Origin: Pseudomonas sp. MYb327 | GTDB lineage: Bacteria; Pseudomonadota; Gammaproteobacteria; Pseudomonadales; Pseudomonadaceae | Length of the DNA: 64,000 bases | Direction: 5' to 3' | NCBI RefSeq assembly: GCF_040438925.1 | Contig: NZ_CP159258.1 | Span: 5,479,001-5,543,000 of the forward strand | Shown here: one piece after another, positions 27,948 to 37,459 of the stretch | How the letters are laid out: each line of letters begins with the position of its first letter | How positions within the stretch are numbered: the first letter of the stretch is position 1 | Notes under the pieces: generated by a model | What the model was told of the DNA's origin: nothing | Database searches by the model: none | The model's input: the letters and a program-made list of their open reading frames with translations, nothing else | Made by a program: the position numbers and the translations under genes

Positions 27948-29295
27948 GAGTCGTCTCCTCTGGCAGAACATGGGCAACGCTGAGACGTTCGCGGGTGAAA
28001 TACAGCTTGGCGGCGTTCTGGATATCTTGTGGTGTCACGCTTTCCAGATCGGCGAGTTCGGTGTCCATCAGTTTCCAGGACAGGCCGACCGTTTCCAGTT
28101 GACCAATGGCGGTGGCCTGGCTGGTGATCGAATCCCGCTCGTAAACCAGGCCGGCGATGACCTGCGCGCGCACGCGCTCCAGCTCTTCTGTAGACGGCGC
28201 AGTGGTTTTCAGCTGTTCGAGCAGCTTCCACAAACCGGCTTCAGCCTGGTCGATGGTTTTGTTTTTCTGCGTGTTCGGTGAGGCCGACAGGGTGAATAGG
28301 CTGTCACCTCGGGTGTAGGCGTCGTAGCTCGACGAACCGCCGGACACCAGCTCTTCGCCGCGTTCCAGTTGTGTCGGGATGCGTGCGCTGTAGCCGCCGT
28401 CGAGCAGGGCGGAAATCAAGCGCAAGGCATTCACCGAACGTTTGTCTTCGGCGGTGGCGATGCTCGGCACGTTGAAGGCCAGCATCAGACTGGGCAATTG
28501 GGTCTTCACGTGCAGGGTGATCTGGCGTTCGCCGGGCTCGGCCAGTTCCAGAGGAATCTTCGCTGATGGCACGTCGCGCTTGGCGATCGGGCCGAAATAA
28601 CGCTGGGCCAGGGTTTTGACTTCGTCCGGGGTCACGTCGCCCACTACTACCAATGTGGCGTTGTTCGGTACGTACCAGGATTGGTACCAATGGCGAAGTT
28701 CTTCGACCTTCATGCGGTCCAGGTCCGCCATCCAGCCGATGGTGGGCGTGTGATAGCCGCTCGCCGGGTAAGCCATGGCCTTGAAGCGCTCGTAGGCCTT
28801 GGACATCGGCTTGTCGTCGGTGCGCAGGCGGCGTTCTTCTTTAATGACTTCGATTTCCCGGGCGAACTCGTCGGCCGGCAGGCGCAGGCTGGCCATGCGG
28901 TCGGCTTCCAGTTCGAAGGCCACGCCCAGGCGATCACGGGCCAGCACCTGGTAATACGCGGTGAAGTCGTCGCTGGTGAAGGCGTTCTCTTCGGCGCCGA
29001 GGTCACGCAGGATCAGCGAAGCTTCGCCTGGGCCGACTTTGTCGCTGCCCTTGAACATCATGTGTTCCAGGGCATGGGACAAACCGGTCTGACCCGGCGT
29101 CTCGTAACTGGAGCCGACTTTGTACCAGACCTGGGAAACCACCACCGGAGCACGATGGTCTTCGCGGACAACGACCTTCAAGCCATTGTCGAGGGTAAAT
29201 TCATGGGTGGGTTGCGGGTCGGCAGCCAGGGCCGAAAGGGGCAGGCAAACTGTGCTGAGCAGCAGGCCTGCGGCGCGGCGGGCTAGAGCATTCAT
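27940..29295 (-). CDS. M16-family zinc peptidase, catalytic subunit
   Basis: A 451-residue peptidase. The signal peptide covers about residues 1-25 (ending LPLSALAA), so it works in the periplasm. The inverted zinc motif is H74-ALE77-H78, and the third ligand is a glutamate in VIKEERR near residue 154. The remaining fold is the usual two-half M16B subunit. It is the first gene of a coupled set with the non-catalytic M16 subunit and rsmD. The physiological substrate is unknown. Confidence 0.92.
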   Translation of the reverse strand: MNALARRAAGLLLSTVCLPLSALAADPQPTHEFTLDNGLKVVVREDHRAPVVVSQVWYKVGSSYETPGQTGLSHALEHMMFKGSDKVGPGEASLILRDLGAEENAFTSDDFTAYYQVLARDRLGVAFELEADRMASLRLPADEFAREIEVIKEERRLRTDDKPMSKAYERFKAMAYPASGYHTPTIGWMADLDRMKVEELRHWYQSWYVPNNATLVVVGDVTPDEVKTLAQRYFGPIAKRDVPSAKIPLELAEPGERQITLHVKTQLPSLMLAFNVPSIATAEDKRSVNALRLISALLDGGYSARIPTQLERGEELVSGGSSSYDAYTRGDSLFTLSASPNTQKNKTIDQAEAGLWKLLEQLKTTAPSTEELERVRAQVIAGLVYERDSITSQATAIGQLETVGLSWKLMDTELADLESVTPQDIQNAAKLYFTRERLSVAHVLPEETTHE

Positions 29296-29639
29296 TCGTT
29301 TTTAAACCTTTGGGGCTGCCCGCTTGTTCTTAGCGTCAGCGGGCGAGAGGGTGCTAGGATACTGATCCGTTTTAGCGGCGACCACGCCTATCAGGTCTTT
29401 ATGCTTGATCAGGTTGAATCGGTTTGCGACGGAAGGTCTGGATTTATCAACTGAATTCCGCTTTTTCGCCGATTTTGCTGCTTTAGTCCAATGAGAAATC
29501 GATTTCCTTGAGGCGCTGGTGAGCACCTCGACAAAATGTTGCGCGTGAACAAGCTGGGTCAATCGCAGTCTGTTCTGCATCGAATTTTTATTTGCCGGGG
29601 CGCCATTGGCGCGTCGCTACCGTGAGATAGCCGTCCTCC
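29296..29639. other. Divergent intergenic region between the M16 operon and ftsY
   Basis: 344 bases with no gene I can support; the DNA is more A/T-rich than the flanks. It must hold the promoters of the M16 operon (-) and of ftsYEX (+). I see no clear operator, REP or terminator in it. Confidence 0.6.
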
Positions 29640-31124
29640 ATGTTTGGTTCCAACGACGACAAGAAGACCCCAGCTGCGGCTGGCGAGAAGAAAAGCCTGT
29701 TCGGATGGCTGCGTAAAAAACCGCAGGAACCCGTCGTCGAACAGCCACAGCCACTTCCAGAGCCAACGCCTGCGCCGGTGATGGATGCAGAGCCAGCGCC
29801 CGTTGTCTTGCCCATCGCCGAACCGGTGTTGCAACCAGTTGCCGAGCCCGAACCTGAAATTGTGGCCGAGCTGCCGCTGACCCCCGTCGCCGAACCTTGG
29901 CTGACGTTGCCGGTGGCGGAAGAACCGGTTGCGCTGGTCGAAGATGAGCAGGCGCCGCACGTGACGCCGCCGATTCCTGTGCAGGTGGCTTTGGCACCTG
30001 AACCGGTTCAGGCTCCGGTTGTTGAACCTGTTGTTGCGCCAGTCGTTGAGGCTGCGCCCAAGCCAGCGGTCCCTGCATTCGTTCCGCCGGTTGCGCCGAT
30101 TGTTCAAGCGCCTGCACCTGCACCTGATATCACTCCAGTTGTCGTCGCACCGGTCGAAACACCCGTCGAGCCAGTACGCACCGAAGAAACCAAAGCCGGT
30201 TTCTTCGCCCGCCTCAAGCAAGGCCTGTCCAAGACCAGCGCCAGCATTGGCGAAGGCATGGCCAGTCTGTTTCTGGGCAAGAAAGCCATCGATGACGAAC
30301 TGCTCGATGACCTCGAAACCCGTTTGCTGACCGCTGACGTCGGCGTCGAAGCCACCTCGGTGATCATTCAACGTCTGACCCAAAAGGTCGCGCGCAAGGA
30401 ATTGGCTGATTCCGATGCACTGTACAAATCCCTGCAAGCCGAGCTGGCGGCGATGCTCAAGCCTGTCGAGCAGCCGCTGAAAATCACTTCGCAAAACAAG
30501 CCGTTTGTGATTTTAGTGGTTGGCGTCAACGGCGCCGGCAAGACCACCACCATCGGCAAACTGGCGAAGAAGCTGCAACTGGAAGGCAAGAAAGTCATGC
30601 TCGCCGCTGGCGACACCTTCCGTGCTGCTGCGGTCGAGCAATTGCAGGTGTGGGGTGAGCGCAACAAGATTCCGGTCATTGCGCAGCACACCGGAGCTGA
30701 CTCGGCATCGGTGATTTTCGATGCCGTGCAGGCCGCCAAGGCCCGTGGCATCGATGTGTTGATCGCCGACACCGCTGGCCGCCTGCACACCAAAGATAAC
30801 CTGATGGAAGAGCTGAAAAAGGTTCGCCGGGTCATCAGCAAACTCGATGCCGACGCGCCGCACGAGGTGTTGCTGGTGCTCGACGCCGGTACCGGCCAGA
30901 ACGCCATCAACCAGGCCAAGCAGTTCAACCAGACCGTCGAACTGACCGGGCTGGCGCTGACCAAGCTCGATGGCACCGCCAAGGGCGGGGTGATTTTCGC
31001 CCTGGCCAAACAGTTTGGCCTGCCGATCCGCTATATCGGCGTCGGTGAAGGCATCGACGATTTGCGTACTTTTGAAGCCGAACCCTTTGTCCAGGCACTG
31101 TTTGCCGAGCGGGAGCGTTCATGA
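29640..31124 (+). CDS. ftsY: Signal recognition particle receptor FtsY
   Basis: A 494-residue GTPase that docks ribosome-SRP complexes at the inner membrane. Residues 1-185 form a long acidic, proline/alanine/valine-rich A domain (repeats of PVAEPEPE type), which is common in Pseudomonas. The N domain follows (residues 190-280), and then the G domain with GVNGAGKTTTIGKLAKKL, LAAGDTFRAAAVEQL, IADTAGRLHTK and TKLDGTAKGG. It starts MFGSNDDKK. Its end overlaps ftsE by 4 bases (ATGA). Confidence 0.96.
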   Translation: MFGSNDDKKTPAAAGEKKSLFGWLRKKPQEPVVEQPQPLPEPTPAPVMDAEPAPVVLPIAEPVLQPVAEPEPEIVAELPLTPVAEPWLTLPVAEEPVALVEDEQAPHVTPPIPVQVALAPEPVQAPVVEPVVAPVVEAAPKPAVPAFVPPVAPIVQAPAPAPDITPVVVAPVETPVEPVRTEETKAGFFARLKQGLSKTSASIGEGMASLFLGKKAIDDELLDDLETRLLTADVGVEATSVIIQRLTQKVARKELADSDALYKSLQAELAAMLKPVEQPLKITSQNKPFVILVVGVNGAGKTTTIGKLAKKLQLEGKKVMLAAGDTFRAAAVEQLQVWGERNKIPVIAQHTGADSASVIFDAVQAAKARGIDVLIADTAGRLHTKDNLMEELKKVRRVISKLDADAPHEVLLVLDAGTGQNAINQAKQFNQTVELTGLALTKLDGTAKGGVIFALAKQFGLPIRYIGVGEGIDDLRTFEAEPFVQALFAERERS

Positions 31125-31792
31125 TTCGTTTCGAACAGGTCGGTAAACGCTACCCGAACGGTCACGTCGGCTTGCATGAGCTGAGCTTTCGAGTCCGTCG
31201 GGGCGAGTTTCTGTTTGTCACCGGCCACTCCGGCGCCGGTAAAAGCACCCTGTTGCGCCTGCTGCTGGCCATGGAGCGACCAACCACCGGCAAATTGCTG
31301 CTGGCCGGGCAGGACCTGAGCACCATCAGCAATGCGCAGATTCCATTCCTGCGGCGGCAAATCGGCGTGGTGTTCCAGAACCATCAGCTGTTGTTCGATC
31401 GCACGGTGTTCAACAACGTCGCGCTGCCGTTGCAGATTCTTGGTCTGTCCAAGGCTGAAATTGCCAAGCGCGTGGATTCGGCCCTGGAGCGCGTGGCGCT
31501 CTCGGACAAGACCGACTTGTACCCTGGCGACCTGTCTACCGGTCAGCAACAGCGCGTAGGTATTGCTCGCGCCATCGTTCACCGCCCGGCACTGCTGTTG
31601 GCGGACGAACCGACCGGTAACCTCGACCCGCGACTTGCGGCAGAAATCATGGGCGTGTTCGAAGACATCAACCGTCTGGGCACGAGCGTGTTGATCGCCA
31701 GTCACGACCTGGCACTGATCGCCCGCATGCGCCACCGCATGCTGACCCTGCAACGTGGTCGATTGATCGGCGATGGGGAGGCTGGCGTATGA
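31121..31792 (+). CDS. ftsE: Cell division ATP-binding protein FtsE
   Basis: A 223-residue ABC ATPase. Walker A is [11 protein letters not shown], the signature is [15 protein letters not shown], and Walker B is [12 protein letters not shown]. With FtsX it forms a divisome complex that activates septal peptidoglycan hydrolases via a periplasmic partner. It overlaps both ftsY and ftsX by 4 bases, so the three are translated as one unit. Confidence 0.97.
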   Translation: MIRFEQVGKRYPNGHVGLHELSFRVRRGEFLFVTGHSGAGKSTLLRLLLAMERPTTGKLLLAGQDLSTISNAQIPFLRRQIGVVFQNHQLLFDRTVFNNVALPLQILGLSKAEIAKRVDSALERVALSDKTDLYPGDLSTGQQQRVGIARAIVHRPALLLADEPTGNLDPRLAAEIMGVFEDINRLGTSVLIASHDLALIARMRHRMLTLQRGRLIGDGEAGV

Positions 31793-32811
31793 GTGCGACA
31801 CGCAGTCCAAAAGTATCCGAGCGCGTCGCGCCGAAGGCCGCTGACCCGCAACCGACCAAGAAAAAACGCGACGACGATGACGGCCCGGACTTCGCCACGC
31901 TGTTCCGTGCCTGGATCGAAAGTCATCGTGCCAGCCTGTTGGACAGCTTGCGTCGTTTGGGCAAACAGCCTATCGGCAGCTTCTTCACCTGCATGGTGAT
32001 GGCCGTCGCCCTGAGCTTGCCCATGGGGCTGTCACTTTTGCTAAGTAATGTCGAACGCCTTGGCGGTTCCTGGCAGCGTGCGGCGCAGATTTCCCTGTAT
32101 CTGGAACTCGAGGCAAGCCCTGCGCAAGGCGAAGCGTTGCGCGAGCAGATCAAAAGTATGCCTGGCGTGGCTGATGCTGAATACGTTGGCCGGGATCAGG
32201 CACTGGAAGAGTTCCAGCAGCAGTCTGGTCTGGGTGAAGCGCTCAAGGAACTGCCGGAAAACCCGTTGCCTGGCGTGGTTCTGGTGACACCAAACGAAGT
32301 CGACAAGCCGGCGCTTGAAGCATTAAGACAAAAACTTTCCGAGCTGCCGAAGGTGCAACAGGCACAGCTTGATCTAGTCTGGGTCGAGCGTCTGGCAGCG
32401 ATCCTCAAGCTCGGTGACCGATTTGTCTTTGGTCTGACGGTGCTTCTGGTTTCTGCATTACTTTTGGTGATAGGCAATACCATTCGTCTTCATATTGAAA
32501 ACCGCCGCACAGAGATAGAAGTGATTAAACTGGTCGGCGGCACTGACAGCTATGTACGCAGGCCCTTTCTGTACATGGGCGCGCTGTATGGCTTCGGTGC
32601 GGGGATTCTGTCCTGGGGTGTATTGGCGTTTGGCCTGAATTGGTTGAACGACGCGGTGGTTGGACTGGCCGGTTTGTACGGCAGTGATTTTGCGCTGGCC
32701 GGAGTGCCAGTTGCCGACGGTCTGTCTCTCTTGCTTGGCGCGGTGCTGTTGGGGTATATCGGTGCATGGATTGCAGTCGCACGCCACCTGAGGGAGCTTG
32801 CGCCAAAGTAG
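31789..32811 (+). CDS. ftsX: Cell division membrane protein FtsX
   Basis: A 340-residue inner-membrane protein. A charged cytoplasmic N-terminus of about 65 residues ([14 protein letters not shown]) is followed by a first helix ([21 protein letters not shown]), a large periplasmic domain (about residues 90-205), and three further helices at roughly 207-230, 255-285 and 300-330. This is the standard FtsX layout. The periplasmic domain would contact an amidase activator such as EnvC. Confidence 0.95.
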   Translation: MSATRSPKVSERVAPKAADPQPTKKKRDDDDGPDFATLFRAWIESHRASLLDSLRRLGKQPIGSFFTCMVMAVALSLPMGLSLLLSNVERLGGSWQRAAQISLYLELEASPAQGEALREQIKSMPGVADAEYVGRDQALEEFQQQSGLGEALKELPENPLPGVVLVTPNEVDKPALEALRQKLSELPKVQQAQLDLVWVERLAAILKLGDRFVFGLTVLLVSALLLVIGNTIRLHIENRRTEIEVIKLVGGTDSYVRRPFLYMGALYGFGAGILSWGVLAFGLNWLNDAVVGLAGLYGSDFALAGVPVADGLSLLLGAVLLGYIGAWIAVARHLRELAPK

Positions 32812-32848
32812 TATCATTTTGCTCGTATTGACCTTTCAGCGTTTTTGG

Positions 32849-32875
32849 GAACTTGTCTTTCGGTTTCCGGTCAAT
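32849..32875 (+). promoter_or_regulatory. Predicted AlgU (RpoE-type) promoter of rpoH
   Basis: GAACTT at 32849-32854 is followed after 16 bases by TCAAT. The expected AlgU pattern is GAACTT-N16/17-TCTGA, so the -35 is perfect and the -10 partial. It lies 49 bases before the rpoH start; AlgU control of rpoH is known in P. aeruginosa. Confidence 0.55.
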
Positions 32876-32923
32876 TTTCGCAGTGCTGAACTGCACGAGT
32901 TTGTAAGTGGGAGGTTTTTTCGT

Positions 32924-33778
32924 ATGACCAATTCTTTGCAACCTGCATATGCTCTGGTCCCGGGTGCGAACCTGGAGGCCTATGTGCACACCGTCAACAG
33001 CATTCCATTGCTGACGCCGGAGCAGGAGCGTGAACTGGCCGAGAGTCTCTATTATGAGCAGGATTTGGGGGCGGCTCGGCAGATGGTGCTCGCCCACCTG
33101 CGTTTTGTCGTACATATCGCCCGTAGCTATTCCGGCTACGGTCTGGCTCAGGCTGACCTGATCCAGGAAGGCAACGTCGGTCTGATGAAGGCTGTGAAGC
33201 GTTTTAACCCGGAAATGGGCGTGCGCCTGGTGTCTTTTGCTGTGCACTGGATCAAGGCTGAGATTCACGAGTTCATTCTGCGCAACTGGCGCATCGTGAA
33301 AGTCGCGACCACCAAGGCCCAGCGCAAGCTGTTCTTCAACCTGCGCAGCCAGAAGAAACGTCTGGCATGGCTGAACAACGAGGAAGTCCATCGTGTGGCG
33401 GAAAGCCTCGGCGTAGAGCCGCGGGAAGTGCGCGAGATGGAAAGTCGCCTGACTGGCCACGACATGGCCTTCGATCCGGCAGCAGAAGCCGACGACGACA
33501 GTGCTTTCCAGTCGCCGGCCAACTATCTGGAAGACCACCGGTACGACCCGGCCCGTCAACTGGAAGACGCCGACTGGAGCGACAACTCCAACCACAACCT
33601 GCACGAAGCGCTGGAAGTGCTGGACGACCGCAGCCGTGACATCCTCTACCAGCGCTGGTTGGCTGAAGAGAAAGCCACGCTGCACGACCTGGCGCAGAAG
33701 TACAACGTGTCGGCCGAGCGAATTCGTCAGCTGGAAAAGAGCGCGATGAACAAGCTCAAGTTGTCGATCGCCGCATAA
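32924..33778 (+). CDS. rpoH: Heat-shock sigma factor RpoH (sigma-32)
   Basis: A 284-residue sigma factor directing RNA polymerase to heat-shock promoters. Visible regions are 1.2 ([14 protein letters not shown]), 2 ([37 protein letters not shown] then [15 protein letters not shown]), the RpoH box ([15 protein letters not shown]), and 4.2 ([20 protein letters not shown]). GGAGG lies 10 bases before the ATG at 32924; a longer frame upstream is not supported. It has its own promoter region and a strong terminator. Confidence 0.97.
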   Translation: MTNSLQPAYALVPGANLEAYVHTVNSIPLLTPEQERELAESLYYEQDLGAARQMVLAHLRFVVHIARSYSGYGLAQADLIQEGNVGLMKAVKRFNPEMGVRLVSFAVHWIKAEIHEFILRNWRIVKVATTKAQRKLFFNLRSQKKRLAWLNNEEVHRVAESLGVEPREVREMESRLTGHDMAFDPAAEADDDSAFQSPANYLEDHRYDPARQLEDADWSDNSNHNLHEALEVLDDRSRDILYQRWLAEEKATLHDLAQKYNVSAERIRQLEKSAMNKLKLSIAA

Positions 33779-33794
33779 CCGGCGAGCAGGCAAT

Positions 33795-33829
33795 AAAAAA
33801 CGCCCCGATCATTGATCGGGGCGTTTTTG
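33795..33829 (+). terminator. Rho-independent terminator after rpoH
   Basis: CGCCCCGATC (33801-33810) pairs perfectly with GATCGGGGCG (33814-33823) around a 3-base loop, followed by TTTTTGTTTG. An A-run on the left suggests weak activity on the other strand. Confidence 0.95.
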
Positions 33830-33864
33830 TTTGTGCACGAAGTCTTGGGTTCGGCGATGTTTTT

Positions 33865-33943
33865 TGTAGGAGCCGGCCTGCTGGCGATCCAGGCGGCACG
33901 GTGTATCAGGCAAATCGAAATCGCTGGCAAGCCAGCTCCTACA
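33865..33943. repeat. REP doublet (REPIN)
   Basis: One arm of the GCCGGCCTGCTGGCGA variant and one of the TCGCTGGCAAGCCAGCTCC type, in inverted orientation. It lies between the rpoH terminator and the end of mtgA. Confidence 0.88.
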
Positions 33944-33954
33944 GGGGGGCGGTG

Positions 33955-34677
33955 TTATTGGGACCAAGGTGCCCGACGCGAATCGTTGAGCCCCACCAGA
34001 TAACTATCCCCACCCAACTGACTCATCTGTCGCCGTATCCAGCCTGCGCGTCGCGCCACGTAGCCGGTGGGATGGCTCGCACTCCAGACTCTCGGGTTGG
34101 GTAAGACGGCTGCCAGCAAGCTCGATTGCTGGCGGCTGAGAGCTTTAGCGCTCACACCAAAGTGGTGCCTGGCCGCAGCCTCAGCGCCAAACACCCCGTC
34201 ATCCCACTCGACACTGTTGAGGTACACCTCAAGAATCCGCTGCTTGGGCCAGAACACTTCGATCAGCGCGGTAAACCAGGCTTCCAGACCTTTGCGAATC
34301 CAGCTACGGCCGGACCACAGAAACAGGTTCTTCGAAACTTGCTGGCTCAGGGTGCTTGCACCGCGGATAGTGCCGCCGAGTTCATTATGGGCCAGGGCTT
34401 TCTGGATCGCGCCGAAGTCAAAGCCCCAATGCTCGGGGAATTTCTGGTCTTCGCCGGCAATCACCGCAACCTTCAGATCGTCGGAGATTTCATCCCACGG
34501 TTTCCAGGTGCGTTGCAGGTCAATGGGCTCGCCGTCGATCCAGGATTCGATCTTGCGCTCGACCATCAGCGTTGTCCCGGGCGGCGGCACCACTCGAAAA
34601 ATCAGCACCAGCAATACGCTGCCGCCCATGAACCAGAGCACGGCCTTCGTGAAACGACGGAAATAGATACGCAGCAT
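33955..34677 (-). CDS. mtgA: Monofunctional biosynthetic peptidoglycan transglycosylase
   Basis: A 240-residue glycosyltransferase family 51 enzyme that polymerises lipid II into glycan strands. One N-terminal membrane anchor (residues 12-30, AVLWFMGGSVLLVLIFRVV) precedes the catalytic domain with the GT51 motif IAGEDQKFPEHWGFD and GASTLSQQVSKNLFL. No transpeptidase domain is attached. It is convergent with rpoH and divergent from the DUF423 gene. Confidence 0.95.
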   Translation of the reverse strand: MLRIYFRRFTKAVLWFMGGSVLLVLIFRVVPPPGTTLMVERKIESWIDGEPIDLQRTWKPWDEISDDLKVAVIAGEDQKFPEHWGFDFGAIQKALAHNELGGTIRGASTLSQQVSKNLFLWSGRSWIRKGLEAWFTALIEVFWPKQRILEVYLNSVEWDDGVFGAEAAARHHFGVSAKALSRQQSSLLAAVLPNPRVWSASHPTGYVARRAGWIRRQMSQLGGDSYLVGLNDSRRAPWSQ

Positions 34678-34751
34678 AGAGATGGCTTGGCCGAACCCGT
34701 GGAGCGGGCCATTATACAGACCCTGTTGATCGAGTCTGACTGGAGTTCTTC

Positions 34752-35123
34752 ATGCTGCGTGGCTTTCTGATGCTGGCTGCTTTTTTCGGCTTCACCGGGG
34801 TCGGCCTTGGGGCGTTTGCCGCCCATGGCCTGAAAAACCGCCTGACGCCCGAGTACCTGGCTATTTTCCACACCGGCGTCACCTATCAATTGGTGCACAC
34901 CCTGGCCCTTTTGGGTGTCGCGTTGTTGGCCACGCAGATTCCCGGGCGCCTGGTGACGTGGGCCGGCGCATCGTTTGCCATCGGCATCTTGCTGTTCTCC
35001 GGAAGCCTGTATGTGCTGACCCTGACCGGTGTCAGCAAGCTCGGCATCATCACGCCATTTGGCGGGCTGGCGTTTCTGGTGGGCTGGTTCTGCCTGGGGC
35101 TCGCCGCCTGGCGGTTGAGCTGA
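34752..35123 (+). CDS. DUF423 family membrane protein
   Basis: A 123-residue inner-membrane protein with four hydrophobic helices. The start MLAAFFGFTGVGLGAFAAHGLK and FHTGVTYQLVHTLAL are typical of the DUF423/YgdD family. GGAG lies 8 bases before the ATG. The function is unknown. It is upstream of thiS on the same strand with a gap of about 90 bases. Confidence 0.9.
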   Translation: MLRGFLMLAAFFGFTGVGLGAFAAHGLKNRLTPEYLAIFHTGVTYQLVHTLALLGVALLATQIPGRLVTWAGASFAIGILLFSGSLYVLTLTGVSKLGIITPFGGLAFLVGWFCLGLAAWRLS

Positions 35124-35213
35124 CTGCACGGTCCATTTCATGACGAATGGCTTGGGTCGCCCAGTCTGATCGGGCTAGAATGCCAGCCCTTAAAAATGAT
35201 GGCGGCATCCAGC

Positions 35214-35414
35214 ATGCGCATTCAGTTGAACGGCGAATCCTTTGAACTGCCCGACGGTGAAACCGTTGCGGCCCTGCTGACCCGTCTGGACCTGACCGGA
35301 CGCCGGGTGGCGGTCGAGCTCAATCTGGATATCGTCCCGCGCAGTCAGCATGCAGACACCACGCTCAACGACGGCGACAACGTCGAAGTCGTGCACGCCA
35401 TCGGCGGCGGCTAG
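35214..35414 (+). CDS. thiS: Sulfur carrier protein ThiS
   Basis: A 66-residue ubiquitin-fold protein that carries the thiocarboxylate sulfur for the thiazole part of thiamine. It starts [18 protein letters not shown] and ends in the required Gly-Gly (HAIGGG). The start at 35214 is chosen to match the family; an in-frame ATG at 35196 would add six residues. thiG follows 60 bases later. Confidence 0.93.
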   Translation: MRIQLNGESFELPDGETVAALLTRLDLTGRRVAVELNLDIVPRSQHADTTLNDGDNVEVVHAIGGG

Positions 35415-35474
35415 CCGTCTGGCCCGCATGGGCCGAGAATTCTGCAAGACCCTCACCCCTACAGAGGATTTCCC

Positions 35475-36269
35475 ATGAGCATCGTTCGTAGCGACAAGCC
35501 CTTCGTCCTGGCCGGTCGTACTTACCAGTCGCGTTTGCTGGTCGGTACCGGCAAGTACCGTGACATGGAAGAAACCCGTCTAGCCATCGAGGCCTCGGGT
35601 GCCGAGATCGTCACGTTCGCCGTGCGTCGTACCAACCTTGGCCAGATCGAAGGCGAGCCGAACCTGCTCGAAGTACTGTCGCCGGACCGCTACACCTTCC
35701 TGCCGAATACTGCCGGTTGCTACGACGCTATCGAAGCCGTGCGCACCTGCCGCCTGGCCCGTGAGTTGCTCGACGGCCACAACCTAGTGAAGCTGGAAGT
35801 CCTGGCCGACCAGAAAACCCTGTTCCCCAACGTGATCGAAACCCTCAAGGCCGCCGAAACGCTGGTCAAGGAAGGCTTCGACGTGATGGTCTACACCAGT
35901 GATGACCCGATCATCGCCCGTCAATTGGCGGAAATCGGCTGCATTGCGGTGATGCCGCTGGCCGGTCTGATCGGTTCGGGCCTGGGAATCTGCAACCCGT
36001 ACAACCTGCAGATCATCCTCGAAGAAGCCAAGATCCCGGTGCTGGTGGATGCCGGTGTCGGTACGGCTTCCGACGCCACCATCGCCATGGAGCTGGGTTG
36101 TGACGCGGTGCTGATGAATTCGGCTATCGCCCACGCCCAGCAGCCGATCATGATGGCCGAAGCCATGAAACACGCGATCGTCGCGGGCCGCCTGGCCTAC
36201 CTCGCCGGCCGTATGCCGAAAAAACTCTATGCCAGCGCCTCTTCGCCGCTGGATGGTCTGATCAAGTAA
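35475..36269 (+). CDS. thiG: Thiazole synthase ThiG
   Basis: A 264-residue TIM-barrel enzyme that assembles thiamine thiazole phosphate from deoxyxylulose phosphate, dehydroglycine and ThiS-thiocarboxylate. Features are [17 protein letters not shown], the Schiff-base lysine in [26 protein letters not shown], and [20 protein letters not shown] with the phosphate-binding loop. AGAGGA precedes the ATG. It forms an operon with thiS and trmB. Confidence 0.97.
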   Translation: MSIVRSDKPFVLAGRTYQSRLLVGTGKYRDMEETRLAIEASGAEIVTFAVRRTNLGQIEGEPNLLEVLSPDRYTFLPNTAGCYDAIEAVRTCRLARELLDGHNLVKLEVLADQKTLFPNVIETLKAAETLVKEGFDVMVYTSDDPIIARQLAEIGCIAVMPLAGLIGSGLGICNPYNLQIILEEAKIPVLVDAGVGTASDATIAMELGCDAVLMNSAIAHAQQPIMMAEAMKHAIVAGRLAYLAGRMPKKLYASASSPLDGLIK

Positions 36270-36278
36270 GAGCCATTG

Positions 36279-37004
36279 ATGACTGAATCGAACGACACGC
36301 CAATCCAGACGGAAGAAGGCGACGAGCGCCAACACCGCCGCATCAAGAGTTTCGTGATGCGCGCCGGGCGCATGACCGAAGGCCAGCAAAAAGGCCTGGA
36401 GCAGGGCACGCCGCTGTTCGTGCTGCCATTGGCCGACGCGCCGGTGGACTTCGACCAAGTGTTCGGTCGCTCGGCGCCGCGCTCGCTGGAAATCGGTTTC
36501 GGCATGGGCCACTCGCTGCTGGAAATGGCCGCTGCTTCGCCGGAGCAGGATTTCATCGGCGTGGAAGTGCACCGCCCGGGGGTGGGTGCGTTGCTCAATG
36601 GCGTGCTGACCCAGGGTTTGACCAACCTGCGGGTCTACGATTGTGACGCGATCGAAGTGCTCAACCGTTGCGTGGCCGACAACAGCCTGGACCGCTTGAT
36701 GCTGTTTTTCCCGGACCCTTGGCACAAGAGCCGTCATCACAAGCGCCGCATCGTTCAGGCATCGTTCGCTGAACTGGTGCGCAGCAAGTTGAAGGTCGGC
36801 GGTGTGCTGCACATGGCCACCGACTGGGAACCGTATGCCGAGTACATGCTGGAAGTGATGAACGTTGCGCCGGGTTATCGCAACCTGGCTGAAGACGGCA
36901 AGTGCGTTCCGCGCCCGGCCGAGCGGCCGATCACCAAGTTCGAACGCCGTGGCGAACGTCTTGGGCATGGCGTGTGGGATTTGAAGTTCGAAAAACTGTC
37001 CTAA
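36279..37004 (+). CDS. trmB: tRNA (guanine-N7)-methyltransferase
   Basis: A 241-residue SAM-dependent enzyme that makes m7G46 in tRNA. Motifs are [15 protein letters not shown] for [14 protein letters not shown], and the catalytic [19 protein letters not shown] at 36279 is used rather than the TTG one codon before. It starts 9 bases after thiG, so it is in the same operon. Confidence 0.96.
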   Translation: MTESNDTPIQTEEGDERQHRRIKSFVMRAGRMTEGQQKGLEQGTPLFVLPLADAPVDFDQVFGRSAPRSLEIGFGMGHSLLEMAAASPEQDFIGVEVHRPGVGALLNGVLTQGLTNLRVYDCDAIEVLNRCVADNSLDRLMLFFPDPWHKSRHHKRRIVQASFAELVRSKLKVGGVLHMATDWEPYAEYMLEVMNVAPGYRNLAEDGKCVPRPAERPITKFERRGERLGHGVWDLKFEKLS

Positions 37005-37019
37005 GCCAAACGCTACAAA

Positions 37020-37107
37020 CCTGTAGGAGCCGGCTTGCTGGCGATGGAGTGTCAGTCAACATTGATGTGTCTGACACTCCATCGCCAGCGAGCCGGCTCC
37101 TACGGTT
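37020..37107. repeat. REP doublet with extended 34-bp stem
   Basis: The arms of an inverted REP pair continue into GATGGAGTGTCAG and its complement, giving a stem of about 34 base pairs with two mismatches and a 15-base loop. It lies between convergent trmB and the DUF3392-hemW operon and probably acts as a shared 3' end structure. Confidence 0.88.
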
Positions 37108-37126
37108 TTTTTTGTGCCTGTGGAAA

Positions 37127-37450
37127 TCAGCGGCGATCAGCTACTACGCCAATCAACACCAACACCACCAGCAGCACGGGCGCCAGGCTGTAGTTGTTGA
37201 ACTGGCTCAAGCCTTTGACGATCCACGGCGTGGCGTAGATCAGCGCCGCACCGCTGCCGACCATGCAAAGCAGAGACATCAGCGGTACGCGCAAGGCGCC
37301 GGCGACACTGCCCAGGCGCTGTTCGACCCAACCTTTGAAATCAGCACCAAACAACACCAGCAGGCAGCCCACCAGGGCCAGGGCGATTTCCGAGAGGTTG
37401 CTGCGGCTCCAGCGAGACACGGTGGCGAGCAGGTCGAGTACCAAATCCAT
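37127..37450 (-). CDS. DUF3392 family membrane protein
   Basis: A 107-residue inner-membrane protein with three hydrophobic helices (EIALALVGCLLVLFGADF, LMSLLCMVGSGAALIYA, and LAPVLLVVLVLIGVVA). It ends in a short basic tail, ADRR. The family is found in gammaproteobacteria beside hemW/rdgB and has no assigned role. It starts 9 bases after hemW, so it is co-transcribed with it. Confidence 0.88.
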   Translation of the reverse strand: MDLVLDLLATVSRWSRSNLSEIALALVGCLLVLFGADFKGWVEQRLGSVAGALRVPLMSLLCMVGSGAALIYATPWIVKGLSQFNNYSLAPVLLVVLVLIGVVADRR

Positions 37451-37459
37451 TCGATTTCC

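Noticed and set aside
29302..29580. 92-codon minus-strand frame between the M16 operon and ftsY
   Set aside because: No Shine-Dalgarno or family match was seen and the composition is basic and low in complexity; the region is better explained as promoters.
32525..33793. 422-codon minus-strand frame opposite ftsX and rpoH
   Set aside because: It spans two genes and the intergenic region on the opposite strand with no recognisable domain.
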